A stretch of DNA of 64,000 nt from Bacteroides faecalis. Lineage in GTDB: Bacteria > Bacteroidota > Bacteroidia > Bacteroidales > Bacteroidaceae. A program made the translations under genes and the position numbers. A model generated the notes under the pieces. The model worked only from the letters and a program-made list of their open reading frames with translations, did no database searches and was not told the DNA's origin. Shown in pieces: positions 34,837 to 42,742 of this stretch (its first letter is position 1; each line of letters begins with the position of its first letter). The stretch lies in NCBI RefSeq assembly GCF_003865075.1, contig NZ_BHWB01000015.1, forward strand, positions 1-64,000. The letters run 5' to 3'.

Positions 34837-34943
34837 TTTGCGACATTTATAGAAAATCACTATCTTTGAGTATTGAAAATAAAGAGATAAACAAACCTTT
34901 AAAGCTGGTTTGGCTGCCAGTATAAAGAACAGCAAACAAAATC
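34837..34943 (+). promoter_or_regulatory. Promoter and leader hairpin before the 34944 reading frame
   Basis: TTTG (34837-34840), 20 bases, TATCTTTG (34861-34868). The leader stem is CTTTA (34897-34901), 3 unpaired, CTGG (34905-34908), 8-base loop, CCAG (34917-34920), 2 unpaired, TAAAG (34923-34927), then 16 bases to ATG. Confidence 0.85.
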
Positions 34944-35027
34944 ATGAAACATTGCTTCTTAAATCCATTTCGTAGCCAACTGTTAGTGCTATTTTTCAGT
35001 ATTAATTCATTAATCATTTTTTTATGA
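34944..35027 (+). CDS. 27-residue hydrophobic leader peptide
   Basis: The frame opens at the ATG placed 16 bases behind the leader hairpin and encodes MKHCFLNPFRSQLLVLFF followed by nine more residues. Its TGA overlaps the ATG of the next gene (ATGA), so it may couple translation. It could instead be what remains of an ORF captured behind the promoter module. Confidence 0.5.
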   Translation: MKHCFLNPFRSQLLVLFFSINSLIIFL

Positions 35028-35275
35028 AAAAAGAGTTTACATTACGCTTAGACGATGCAGCCTGCGCAGAGTTAGAAAATCTAAAAAAATTATCTGGTGA
35101 AAAAACAGATGCTAAAGCTATTAGATTTGCTATTCAGAATTATGCAACTTTGAATGATAGGTATATTGAAACACAACGGCAAATAAGGACGTGGAAAGAT
35201 AAATATGCAGCGTTAAATAAAGCTGTTGATGATTACTTGTCTTCTTTTGAAGCATTGAAGAAAACTACAGATTGA
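35024..35275 (+). CDS. Small helical protein (RHH-like start)
   Basis: The 83-residue protein opens MKKEFTLRLDD, a beta strand of the ribbon-helix-helix kind, followed by two long helices with coiled-coil character. Probably DNA-binding. Translation is likely coupled to the leader peptide by the ATGA overlap. Confidence 0.6.
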   Translation: MKKEFTLRLDDAACAELENLKKLSGEKTDAKAIRFAIQNYATLNDRYIETQRQIRTWKDKYAALNKAVDDYLSSFEALKKTTD

Positions 35276-35309
35276 TAGTCAATTATTAGAAATGTGAAAG
35301 GATTAATTT

Positions 35310-35525
35310 ATGATTGGAGTAGAGAAGAAAATTTTCAGATTATCTAGTTCTGTGTTAAATCGTACTTTTAAGCAGGAAAAGAGTATTTTTTGTTCAATGG
35401 TGTTACGATTGATGGATACAGAAAACTATGCAAACAATTATTGCGATTCGCTAAGTCTTGTTCTTGAACTATTTCCAGAGATTGATAGGGAAAAGCTAGA
35501 AAAAGAATTGGATAAATACGTTTGA
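35310..35525 (+). CDS. Hypothetical small protein
   Basis: The 71-residue protein has no recognised domain. It follows the previous gene by 34 bp and ends just before a terminator, so the two probably form a short operon from the 34837 promoter. Confidence 0.5.
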   Translation: MIGVEKKIFRLSSSVLNRTFKQEKSIFCSMVLRLMDTENYANNYCDSLSLVLELFPEIDREKLEKELDKYV

Positions 35526-35546
35526 TAGTATTTGAAATCAAAAATG

Positions 35547-35576
35547 GGCTATTAAACTAGTTAATAGCCTTATTTT
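35547..35576 (+). terminator. Terminator
   Basis: The perfect stem GGCTATTAA / TTAATAGCC with a 5-base loop is followed by TTATTTTA. Confidence 0.85.
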
Positions 35577-35596
35577 AATACATAAATTCATGAAAT

Positions 35597-35986
35597 ATGG
35601 CAGCGGATATGACAGATGAAACGATTGCACAATACATGGAACGCATCGAGAAAATGAGCATAAAAGAAATTCAAAAAGAAATTGAATTTCTGGAAAGCCC
35701 CGGTTACAACTGTGAAGGACTGGTATGTGCAGACGGAGTAATTACTCCCCGGACAAAAATGCATCGTAAGGTTCTTTGGTATAAGAGAATGAACCAAAAG
35801 AGCCTAACAGCCCTGCAATGGGCAAAAGAAGGATATGTTGTAAATCCGGATGCAATAGGAAGAAAGTGGAAAAACAATCCTCACAATTCAAAGGCTATAA
35901 TATATTATGTATCAGATGAAGTACATGAGGACAAAGAAGCGGCTAAAGAATTTCTCAAATCGAGGCGTAAGGAAAAGAAAGAGTAG
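35597..35986 (+). CDS. Hypothetical protein of the small-gene train
   Basis: The 129-residue protein is helical at the start (MTDETIAQYMERIEKMSIKE) and basic at the end (KSRRKEKKE). Family not recognised. GC content is somewhat higher than in the flanking plasmid genes. It is the first of a run of small same-strand genes leading to repA. Confidence 0.55.
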   Translation: MAADMTDETIAQYMERIEKMSIKEIQKEIEFLESPGYNCEGLVCADGVITPRTKMHRKVLWYKRMNQKSLTALQWAKEGYVVNPDAIGRKWKNNPHNSKAIIYYVSDEVHEDKEAAKEFLKSRRKEKKE

Positions 35987-36032
35987 TCTTTAGTTCACAG
36001 GTCTCTTTTCCAGATATATAAGTCAAGATAAA

Positions 36033-36212
36033 ATGGGATTATCATACCAAATAACGCATAACAGAATAGTAATGAATCAAGAAAGAACATTAACCTTTGG
36101 TAAGTATAAGGGAACACATCGAAGTAATATTACTGGAGGCTTCTCAGCAGGTGACTTCGGTGGTTTAATTTATTCAATCGAAAATTTCAATGAAAGTGAA
36201 TATGAGTTTTAA
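36033..36212 (+). CDS. 59-residue hypothetical protein
   Basis: A short frame with a possible internal start at 36072 (MNQERTLTFGKYKG). FGKYKG resembles a short motif seen near some exonuclease-like proteins, too short for a call. Position and spacing in the small-gene train support it. Confidence 0.4.
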   Translation: MGLSYQITHNRIVMNQERTLTFGKYKGTHRSNITGGFSAGDFGGLIYSIENFNESEYEF

Positions 36213-36228
36213 CCAATAAAATGAAGAT

Positions 36229-36420
36229 ATGAATAATGAATTTATTGATGGTATTTGGTTTGCTGTTCAGCATATTGTAGTAGTCAGAGATATGCCAGCA
36301 ATCGCAATAGGGATAATTAAGGAATCGAATCTTTCCATTGATGATTGTAAGGCTGCGCAAAAAAGGAGTGGTTCTTTTCACAATCAGATGATGAAGTTTA
36401 TTGAAACAGAATTAGCGTAA
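36229..36420 (+). CDS. Hypothetical small protein
   Basis: The 63-residue protein (MNNEFIDGIWFAVQHIV...) has no family recognised. It is spaced 16 bp from the previous frame and 12 bp from the next, as expected for an operon. Confidence 0.5.
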   Translation: MNNEFIDGIWFAVQHIVVVRDMPAIAIGIIKESNLSIDDCKAAQKRSGSFHNQMMKFIETELA

Positions 36421-36432
36421 AACAGTATAAAT

Positions 36433-36639
36433 ATGAGCAAAATTGAAGAAGCCTTCAGAGGCTTAGGAAGAACAGAGAAAGTGAGATTCATTTCGCAGAA
36501 CATCGAGTATGCAAATGCGGTTGCAGTAGCCAGTTATGTAAAAGGTTATCTTTTCGATGTCCTTAATGATGTCGGAGATGATGAGTATATAGCAGCGTAT
36601 CTCAGAGAAAAGGGATATGAAGTAAAAAAACAAGAATAA
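36433..36639 (+). CDS. Hypothetical small protein
   Basis: The 68-residue acidic protein contains GRTEKVRFISQNIEYANA near its start and ends EVKKQE. No family recognised. Confidence 0.5.
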   Translation: MSKIEEAFRGLGRTEKVRFISQNIEYANAVAVASYVKGYLFDVLNDVGDDEYIAAYLREKGYEVKKQE

Positions 36640-36669
36640 TCCTCAAATCGATATATAAATAAACGAATT

Positions 36670-36888
36670 ATGAATGAAAGAACAATCCAAATAGACGTAA
36701 TTGGAAAAATAGAAGGTACTCAATTTATGAAGTGTAAGCTATATACAAATGAAAATATTGTCATTATCATGATGAATGAATTTGATTATGAACGGTTGAA
36801 AGAAGAAGGAATCTTCATAAGAGATGGCAAAAGTCGAGATTCAGCCGGGGTGTTGAATACAACCAATACTTTCATCGAAAAAAATTAA
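36670..36888 (+). CDS. Hypothetical small protein
   Basis: The 72-residue protein appears beta-rich at the start (MNERTIQIDVIGKIEG). Not recognised. Part of the same gene train. Confidence 0.5.
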   Translation: MNERTIQIDVIGKIEGTQFMKCKLYTNENIVIIMMNEFDYERLKEEGIFIRDGKSRDSAGVLNTTNTFIEKN

Positions 36889-36912
36889 TACTCAAAACAA
36901 AAAAGAATGATT

Positions 36913-37224
36913 ATGGATAAAAAAGAAAAGAATTTTGCCACATACAAAGAATTTGCAAAGATGCTTCGGGAAGTGGCAAACATATACTCTAAACTGGGTG
37001 ACGAACCATTGTTGAAAGAAGGATATGAGTATAACGCCATTAGAGATGCTGTTCAGTATGTAACGAACAAACACGATTTTGGTTACTTTATACAGCCTTG
37101 GAAGGATGAGTTTCTACGTATGCCTTTTGATGTGACGAAGCGAAAAAAATGGGCTGATTATGTGGCTGAATGCCATGCTACAGGAAAGGAAATAGATTAC
37201 GATAATTATGATTGGGATAAATGA
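36913..37224 (+). CDS. Hypothetical protein
   Basis: I prefer the second ATG (MDKKEKNFATYKEFAK) over one two codons upstream. The 103-residue protein is helical, with no recognised motif. Small-gene train upstream of repA. Confidence 0.5.
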   Translation: MDKKEKNFATYKEFAKMLREVANIYSKLGDEPLLKEGYEYNAIRDAVQYVTNKHDFGYFIQPWKDEFLRMPFDVTKRKKWADYVAECHATGKEIDYDNYDWDK

Positions 37225-37257
37225 CCATAATTTTTCGAATAGTGTGAAAGGGAATAG

Positions 37258-37740
37258 ATGTCATATAATCAAAATATAGATAGAATGTTTATTGAATATA
37301 AGGTATATCGTAGGGTGTCAGATTTGAAGCCTTTTATATCTAGGGATGAACTTCCTTCTTGTCAGATGATTGGGAAAAAAAAGTTTGTAGGAAAAAAAGC
37401 AAAAATGGAGGCTGTTTATAGACTTACAGGGAAACGTTTGCCAGAAGACTATACAACAGAGCAGGTAAACAATTTTCTTACGGTAGAGCTTTTTAATACG
37501 TCTTTATGGCATAAGTATAGAAAGATTTACAATGAAGTTTCCAATGAAAAAGAAATTGTTGTTGAGAACTATAGTTATCAATATACATTAGTTGTAGAAT
37601 TAGCAAATAAATCGAATTTATCATTGGATGAAGGAAAAATTGTACATTTTGTTATGTGCGAACTGTTAGGAAATCCTTGTGAAACGTATAAAGGGATGAA
37701 AAACCCTATAATTTCTTTACGAAAAGATTATGATAGATAA
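37258..37740 (+). CDS. Hypothetical protein
   Basis: The 160-residue basic protein has LPSCQMIGKKKFVGKKAK near residue 32 and a helical C-terminus. No family recognised. Its end overlaps the next start by 11 bp. Confidence 0.55.
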   Translation: MSYNQNIDRMFIEYKVYRRVSDLKPFISRDELPSCQMIGKKKFVGKKAKMEAVYRLTGKRLPEDYTTEQVNNFLTVELFNTSLWHKYRKIYNEVSNEKEIVVENYSYQYTLVVELANKSNLSLDEGKIVHFVMCELLGNPCETYKGMKNPIISLRKDYDR

Positions 37741-37942
37741 AGCAAAAACATTAGATGAATGCTTTAAGGAACTAATTCTTAAAAGAGGTTGGTCTAAAAA
37801 TAGTCCATATGACCGCCGAACTGCATCAAGGCATAAAAAGCAATTCCTTGAAGGAACGTTGCCCGATGAATTTAAAAGAGTATATTTGCAAAGTGCTGGT
37901 TATACAATAGTGCAGCCGGAGCTTTGGCGACAGGAATTATAA
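37730..37942 (+). CDS. Hypothetical small protein, possible DNA-binding
   Basis: The 70-residue basic protein (KRGWSKNSPYDRRTASRHKK in its centre) may bind DNA. It overlaps the preceding gene by 11 bp. A similar small basic protein is often seen with plasmid copy control, but no homology can be claimed. Confidence 0.5.
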   Translation: MIDKAKTLDECFKELILKRGWSKNSPYDRRTASRHKKQFLEGTLPDEFKRVYLQSAGYTIVQPELWRQEL

Positions 37943-37952
37943 AACAAAGAAA

Positions 37953-38111
37953 ATGGACTGGAGGAACATAATAAGAAATCTATTAGAAATTATCATTGCT
38001 ATTTTTAGAATGATTTTCATAGGGCTATTTTATATAGCCAAGTTTATGTTTGTGTTCTTTATTCTACTTTTTTTTGGAGTATTAATCAGTCAAAATAATA
38101 AGCGATGGTAA
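37953..38111 (+). CDS. 52-residue membrane peptide overlapping repA
   Basis: The frame encodes MDWRNIIRNLLEI... with about 32 consecutive mostly hydrophobic residues. Its last codons overlap the repA start by 7 bp, so its translation may couple to or limit RepA synthesis. Too short to recognise. Confidence 0.5.
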   Translation: MDWRNIIRNLLEIIIAIFRMIFIGLFYIAKFMFVFFILLFFGVLISQNNKRW

Positions 38112-39262
38112 ATAGAGAAATAAAAGCCCGAAAACGTGCGGTGAAAGAAGAAAAAGAAGAAATAGACGGTGAGATTGTTAGAATTAGGAAAGGGCATCCT
38201 CGTACAAATCTTCCTGTGAAACTCCCAGAAAATCCCACATGGCTGAAACAACCTAATGTAGTTACATTAATGGCTGGTGATTTTAAGACAGTACAGATTA
38301 GAATCTTAATTGCTGTTATAGAGAAATTACAGGATGTCATAGAATTAAGTATTCAGCATCTAGATAAATATGGTACATCTATTCCATGCGAGCAATTATC
38401 TTTATTTCAAGAATATTCAGACCGTATAAGAGTAGATATCGCATATCGGGATTTGGGCGTTAATCCAGACCAATACAAGGAAGTAAAAAGCATGGTTCGT
38501 AAATTAATCAGTATTCCTGTAGAGCTTGATGTTAAAGACCCAATAACAGGTGAGGATAGTTGGTCTATTACTGGTTTATTCACTAAGGCAAATATACCCA
38601 AAACTCCTTATTCAAGAGGTTTTTCTTTAGAAATGGATAGAGAGGTTGCTAAAGTTTTCATTAATGTTGATAGAGGTTTTACACGCTATATAAAAGAGAT
38701 AGCTTTAAGAGCGCAAAGTAGATATACAATAAGAATGTATATGCTGATTAGCTCATGGAAAGAAAAAGGTGGTTTTTCTATCTATGTGGATAGATTTCGG
38801 AAATTCTTAAAATTAGAAGATAAATACCCCGAATTTAAAGATTTGTATAAACGTGTAATACGCCCTGTTTACGATGATTTGTTTGAACAGGCTGATTGCT
38901 GGTTTGAAATGGCAGAAGTTTATCGTAATTCAGGCGATACACAGCCTTATAAACTTAATTTCAAAGTTATTAAGTCTGCATTATCAAAGAAGGAAGAAGA
39001 ACTATTAAAAGGACAAAAGAAGATGATAACGAATTTTTGTTCTTTGCACTTTGCAATGAAGGACGAGCATTTGCAGCAGTTTATTCCACAGATTACATTA
39101 AGCAACTATAAAGCAGTAGTAACTAAGATGCTTTATCTAGGCGAATATGTTAGAGATAACTGGAATAAAATTTCAAATAAAGCAGAATATTGTTTATCCG
39201 TATTATTAAAAGAAGTAGAAATACTCCCCGGAATGATTGGAGAAGAAAAAGAAGATGAATAA
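38105..39262 (+). CDS. repA: Replication initiator (Rep_3/RepB-type)
   Basis: The 385-residue protein follows the Rep_3 layout of two winged-helix domains: first domain with LSIQHLDKYGTS and GVNPDQYKEVKSMVRKLI (about 80-140), second with RYIKEIALRAQSRYTIRMYMLISSWK (about 190-220) and FRKFLKLEDKYPEFKDLYKRVI. It binds the iterons that begin at its stop codon and opens the origin. The gene fixes this unit as a plasmid replicon rather than an integrative element. Confidence 0.88.
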   Translation: MVNREIKARKRAVKEEKEEIDGEIVRIRKGHPRTNLPVKLPENPTWLKQPNVVTLMAGDFKTVQIRILIAVIEKLQDVIELSIQHLDKYGTSIPCEQLSLFQEYSDRIRVDIAYRDLGVNPDQYKEVKSMVRKLISIPVELDVKDPITGEDSWSITGLFTKANIPKTPYSRGFSLEMDREVAKVFINVDRGFTRYIKEIALRAQSRYTIRMYMLISSWKEKGGFSIYVDRFRKFLKLEDKYPEFKDLYKRVIRPVYDDLFEQADCWFEMAEVYRNSGDTQPYKLNFKVIKSALSKKEEELLKGQKKMITNFCSLHFAMKDEHLQQFIPQITLSNYKAVVTKMLYLGEYVRDNWNKISNKAEYCLSVLLKEVEILPGMIGEEKEDE

Positions 39263-39677
39263 AAGTTGGGTTTTTGTCCCTAGGAGGGGTCTAAAAGTTG
39301 GGTTTTTGTCCCTAAGAAGTTGGGTTTTTGTCCCTAAGAAGTTGGGTTTTTGTCCCTAAGAAGTTGGGTTTTTGTCCCTGATTTTTTACCATTATCTGTT
39401 GTTTTTCAGATAGTTACCCTTTCATTTTTAAGGGTACTACCATCACTAGCTGATAAAAAAAACCTGATAATCATACCAACACACAAAAAAGGAACTTTTC
39501 TTATTACATAAACCCATAAAAAAGGAACTTTTCTCATAATCTTAACACAAACTTTAGGGAAAAGAACATCTATTAACAAAAAAAGACACTATATGATACA
39601 AATAATCAATCAAAAGTTGGGTTTTTGTCCCTATCTAAAAAAAACATATTTTAAAAAGTTGGGTTTTTGTCCCTATG
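39263..39677. repeat. Plasmid origin: seven 22-bp iterons and accessory repeats
   Basis: The core GTTGGGTTTTTGTCCCTA occurs seven times. Units begin at 39263, 39295, 39317, 39339, 39361, 39614 and 39656; units two to five are contiguous at 22 bp, two helical turns. Between the two groups lie two copies of AAAAAAGGAACTTTTCT (39484-39538), an AT-rich stretch and an ACTTTAGGGAAAA motif. This is the classical layout of an iteron-controlled origin next to its rep gene. Confidence 0.92.
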
Positions 39678-39693
39678 CTTTTTTGATATACTG

Positions 39694-40195
39694 TAGGGAA
39701 AGAAATTGATACCGAATTATCATTCCTGGCACACCCTGTAGAACGACCTTTTGATACCAAATACAAAAAGCAGCCGGAAGCCGGACGCAAAAAATTGATA
39801 CCATAAAACATTAGGGAAAAAGAACAGGAACAAAATACAATATTATATATATAAATAATATGTGAATATATAATATATAAACAAATAATATATAATATGT
39901 GATTAACACGCTTCACTTCCAGAGTTCCAGAAAGAGCCACACGAAAAATCTTCTTTTCCCTAAAGTTCCTTGTGTCGTTTCTCTCTATACTTGAATACAG
40001 GAAAACGGCTGCATCATAAAAGAAAAGACACCGACACCATTCAGGAACTACCGCCCATCGGTAAAAGGATTGCATCTAATTGATACCTTTTCTGCCTGCA
40101 CTGGAGAGAAACCGGGAAGGTATTTGATACCGTACTTTTCCGGGTTCTGCCCGGCATGGACGATAAGAGAACATTATTATGATACCAAAAAAACT
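39694..40195 (+). repeat. Composite repeat E
   Basis: Same order and orientation as 34207-34776, but the TGATACC block lacks exactly one unit: it runs from the first TTGATACC straight into the unit starting GAATTATCATTCC. The 250-bp element part (39954-40195) has a perfect left end and a right end broken after AACTT. Confidence 0.88.
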
Positions 40196-40222
40196 TATCT
40201 AATTGTATTTTTTTCCCTTTTG

Positions 40223-40254
40223 TTTGGGAGGGTGTTTAGTAATTTATATATTTG
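40223..40254 (+). promoter_or_regulatory. Promoter of the mobilization operon
   Basis: TTTG (40223-40226), 20 bases, TATATTTG (40247-40254): a full Bacteroides match, 120 bp before mobC. The transcript would begin just before the three hairpins of the candidate oriT. Confidence 0.8.
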
Positions 40255-40272
40255 CGTTTGTAGAAATTAATA

Positions 40273-40351
40273 GCAAGATGTGTTTTTGTGGACACAAAAA
40301 CCAAATCTTGCCTGATAAATCAGGAGTTTAGCCCCCTCGCAACTTGGGGGC
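40273..40351. other. oriT: Candidate origin of transfer (oriT)
   Basis: Three hairpins in a row: CAAGAT..GTTTTTGTG-GA-CACAAAAAC..ATCTTG, then CCTGA-TAAA-TCAGG, then GCCCCC-TCGCAACTT-GGGGGC. They lie 22 bp before mobC and the relaxase gene, where Bacteroides mobilizable elements carry oriT. The nick site cannot be assigned from sequence alone. Confidence 0.65.
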
Positions 40352-40373
40352 ATATATTATTTAGTATCATAGT

Positions 40374-40730
40374 ATGAAAGCAAATAAAAGAGATAGAATA
40401 GTGAAAGTTCGCTTAACGAATTTAGAATATGAAGAACTAACTAAAGCTTCTAAATCTAGCAAATGTATGTCAGATTATTTTAGACAGAGAGTCTTTAGGA
40501 AAGGAGTTGGTCTTATTGACCCTAAAGAATTTATTCGTTCGATGGATGAAATTTGTTTGGAAATGAAACGTATAGGAAATAATATAAATCAGTTGGCTAG
40601 GTATGTAAATATTCATAAGGAAGAAGTTAATCAAGAGGTTCTTAATGAGGTAGAAAAGAAAATGGCAGACTATGTAATTATGCAAGATAAATTGAATGTT
40701 ACTTGGCGTAAGTTGATGTCAATCAAATAA
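40374..40730 (+). CDS. mobC: MobC-type relaxosome accessory protein
   Basis: The 118-residue protein has an RHH-like N-terminus (RIVKVRLTNLEYEELTK) and the MobC motif MKRIGNNINQLARYVN near residue 64. It binds oriT and helps the relaxase melt the nick region. Followed by the relaxase gene, with a 250-bp repeat element in between. Confidence 0.88.
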   Translation: MKANKRDRIVKVRLTNLEYEELTKASKSSKCMSDYFRQRVFRKGVGLIDPKEFIRSMDEICLEMKRIGNNINQLARYVNIHKEEVNQEVLNEVEKKMADYVIMQDKLNVTWRKLMSIK

Positions 40731-40790
40731 TATATGTATATATAATATTTATATATATAATTTTAGTGATAAAGACAGCGTTACTATTTC

Positions 40791-41041
40791 TTTTCCCTAA
40801 AGTTCCTTGTGTCGTTTCTCTCTATACCTGAATACAGGAAAACGGCTGCATCATAAAAGAAAAGACACCGACACCATTCAGGAACTACCGCCCATCGGCA
40901 AAAGGATTGCATCTAATTGATACCTTTTCTGCCTGCACTGGAGAGAAACCGGGAAGGTATTTGATACCGTACTTTTCCGGGTTCTGCCCGGCATGGACGA
41001 AGAGAAAACATTATTATGATACCAAAAACTTTAGGGGAAAA
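40791..41041. mobile_element. 250-bp MITE-like element, full copy between mobC and the relaxase gene
   Basis: Ends are TTTTCCCTAAAGTT and AACTTTAGGGGAAAA (one extra G). No TGATACC block accompanies it. It separates two genes that in related elements lie next to each other, which argues that it moved in. The remaining interval up to 41163 is AT-rich with a TATATTTG box. Confidence 0.85.
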
Positions 41042-41163
41042 TATTATATATATAAATAATATATGAATATATAATATTTGTATATTTATTGTATGAATAA
41101 ATTATATTGAAATATTCTTTTATTGAATATTTGTTTGTATATTTGCGGTGTGAAGTTATAAAT

Positions 41164-42726
41164 ATGGTAGTAGTAGTTTTAAAAGCGGCAACTTCTTTCG
41201 CTGGTATTGATTATAATGAGCGAAAGAATGAGGAAGGCAAGAGTGAACTTCTTGTTGCAGAAAATTTTGCTATGAATCCAGATAATTTGAAGAAGTCGGA
41301 TTATATAGCTTATATGGAATCTGTCTGTAGGACTAATCCAGCGGTCAAGGCAAAACAATTTCATGCAGTGATTTCATGTAAGGGGCGTGAATATTCGGCA
41401 GAGGATTTGAAAAATGTAGCTTTGCAATATATAAATAAAATGGGTTATGGAAATAATCCTTATATGATATATTTTCATTCTGATACAGAAAATAATCATG
41501 TACATATTGTTTCTACACGAGTACAGAAGAACGGACAGAAGGTAAAAGATAATATGGAAGCTGTGCGCTCACAGAAAGTCATAAATCAAATAATGAATGT
41601 TGATTTAGCTTTGAAGGCTAAAGATGATATTTCAAAATACATGGAGTTTTCTTTTTCTACAGTGCAGCAATATAAGTTGTTACTTGAACAATCAGGATGG
41701 AAATTAAGAGAAAAGGATGGATTATTAATTTTGTATAAGGGTGGTGAAAAGCACGCTTCAATTCAATTAGAGCAGATAAAAGATAAAGCTAAACAATATA
41801 CACCTGATGAAGAAAGAAGAAAACAGATAACAGCTCTTTTATTTAAATATAAGCAAGGACTTTCCTATACAGAACTTCAAACTTTGATGAAAGATAAGTT
41901 TGGTATAAATTTAGTCTTTCATACAGGAAAAGGACATACTAAACCTTATGGATATACATTAATTGATTATAGAAATAAGAGAGTTTTGAAAGGTGGGGAA
42001 GTTATGGATTTGAAGGAACTTTTAGTAGAGCCTAATAAACAAGCAAAAGTTGAACACTGTAATAGTATAATTAATCTTCTTTTGAAAGATGGAACAAAAT
42101 ATACAATGGATAGTTTCAAGAAATTAATGTTAGATTACGGTTATAGGTTTTCAATGAATGGCACAATATTTATAAATGGTGATGATAAGGCTTTATTGGT
42201 TCTTGATAAAAAACTGTTGAAAGAACTTAGATATAATAGCAGAGTGTATGAAGCAAATAAATTTAATGTTGCTACACTTAAAGAAGCCGAGTTGTTAAGT
42301 AGAATTTATCATGTGAAAAAAGATGATATTTTGATTCAAGAGCATATGGATAAAAAAAATACTGTCTATACTGATATGATAAATAGTTATTTGGCTCATA
42401 GTTCAGATTTACATTCTACATTAAGAGAAAAAGGAATTCTTTTTGTTGAAGATGATAATTTAGTTTATCTAATAGATAAAAAGAATAAAGTAATCGTAAG
42501 TACTGATGATTTAGGAATCAATATTATAAAAGATGGCTATAGTAAAGATAGGATTACTCTAGTTACTCTTGATAAGATGGAAAGAATAAATGTTGAACAA
42601 GATTCAGAACTGGCAAGGGGATTTAATCTGATTGATGCTATTTGTGATATTCTTAGCCAGCATATAAATGTACAGCAAGATAAATCTCCTAATAGGAAAA
42701 AGAAAAGAGGACAGCAACAAAATTAA
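41164..42726 (+). CDS. Relaxase (MOBP-like)
   Basis: The 520-residue protein starts at 41164 (MVVVVLKAATSFAGIDYNERK); an upstream TTG is unlikely. The relaxase histidine motif is at about 105-115 (HSDTENNHVHI), with KQFHAVISCKG earlier. It nicks oriT, stays covalently bound and is pumped through the pore. A TATATTTG -7 box lies shortly upstream. Confidence 0.85.
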   Translation: MVVVVLKAATSFAGIDYNERKNEEGKSELLVAENFAMNPDNLKKSDYIAYMESVCRTNPAVKAKQFHAVISCKGREYSAEDLKNVALQYINKMGYGNNPYMIYFHSDTENNHVHIVSTRVQKNGQKVKDNMEAVRSQKVINQIMNVDLALKAKDDISKYMEFSFSTVQQYKLLLEQSGWKLREKDGLLILYKGGEKHASIQLEQIKDKAKQYTPDEERRKQITALLFKYKQGLSYTELQTLMKDKFGINLVFHTGKGHTKPYGYTLIDYRNKRVLKGGEVMDLKELLVEPNKQAKVEHCNSIINLLLKDGTKYTMDSFKKLMLDYGYRFSMNGTIFINGDDKALLVLDKKLLKELRYNSRVYEANKFNVATLKEAELLSRIYHVKKDDILIQEHMDKKNTVYTDMINSYLAHSSDLHSTLREKGILFVEDDNLVYLIDKKNKVIVSTDDLGINIIKDGYSKDRITLVTLDKMERINVEQDSELARGFNLIDAICDILSQHINVQQDKSPNRKKKRGQQQN

Positions 42727-42742
42727 TAAATATAAGTAAGAT

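Larger units (their letters stand above)
34207..34943 (+). repeat. Composite repeat D (inverted partner of 19947-20645)
   Basis: Order from left: AACTATAGGGAAAG, the TGATACC block, AACATTAGGGAAAAA, AT-rich stretch, 250-bp element (34527-34776), then promoter and leader. It fills most of the gene-free 33954-34943 interval; the rest (33958-34200) holds the CCCACCCACCCTTCTAAGGT motif and no gene. The long minus-strand frame across it is a shadow. Confidence 0.9.

Noticed and set aside
39263..39382. Possible CRISPR array
   Set aside because: The four contiguous 22-bp repeats have no spacers and follow a replication initiator gene; they are iterons.
41107..41163. Extended relaxase start at a TTG
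   Set aside because: The added residues are AT-rich promoter sequence; the ATG at 41164 follows the -7 box at a normal distance.
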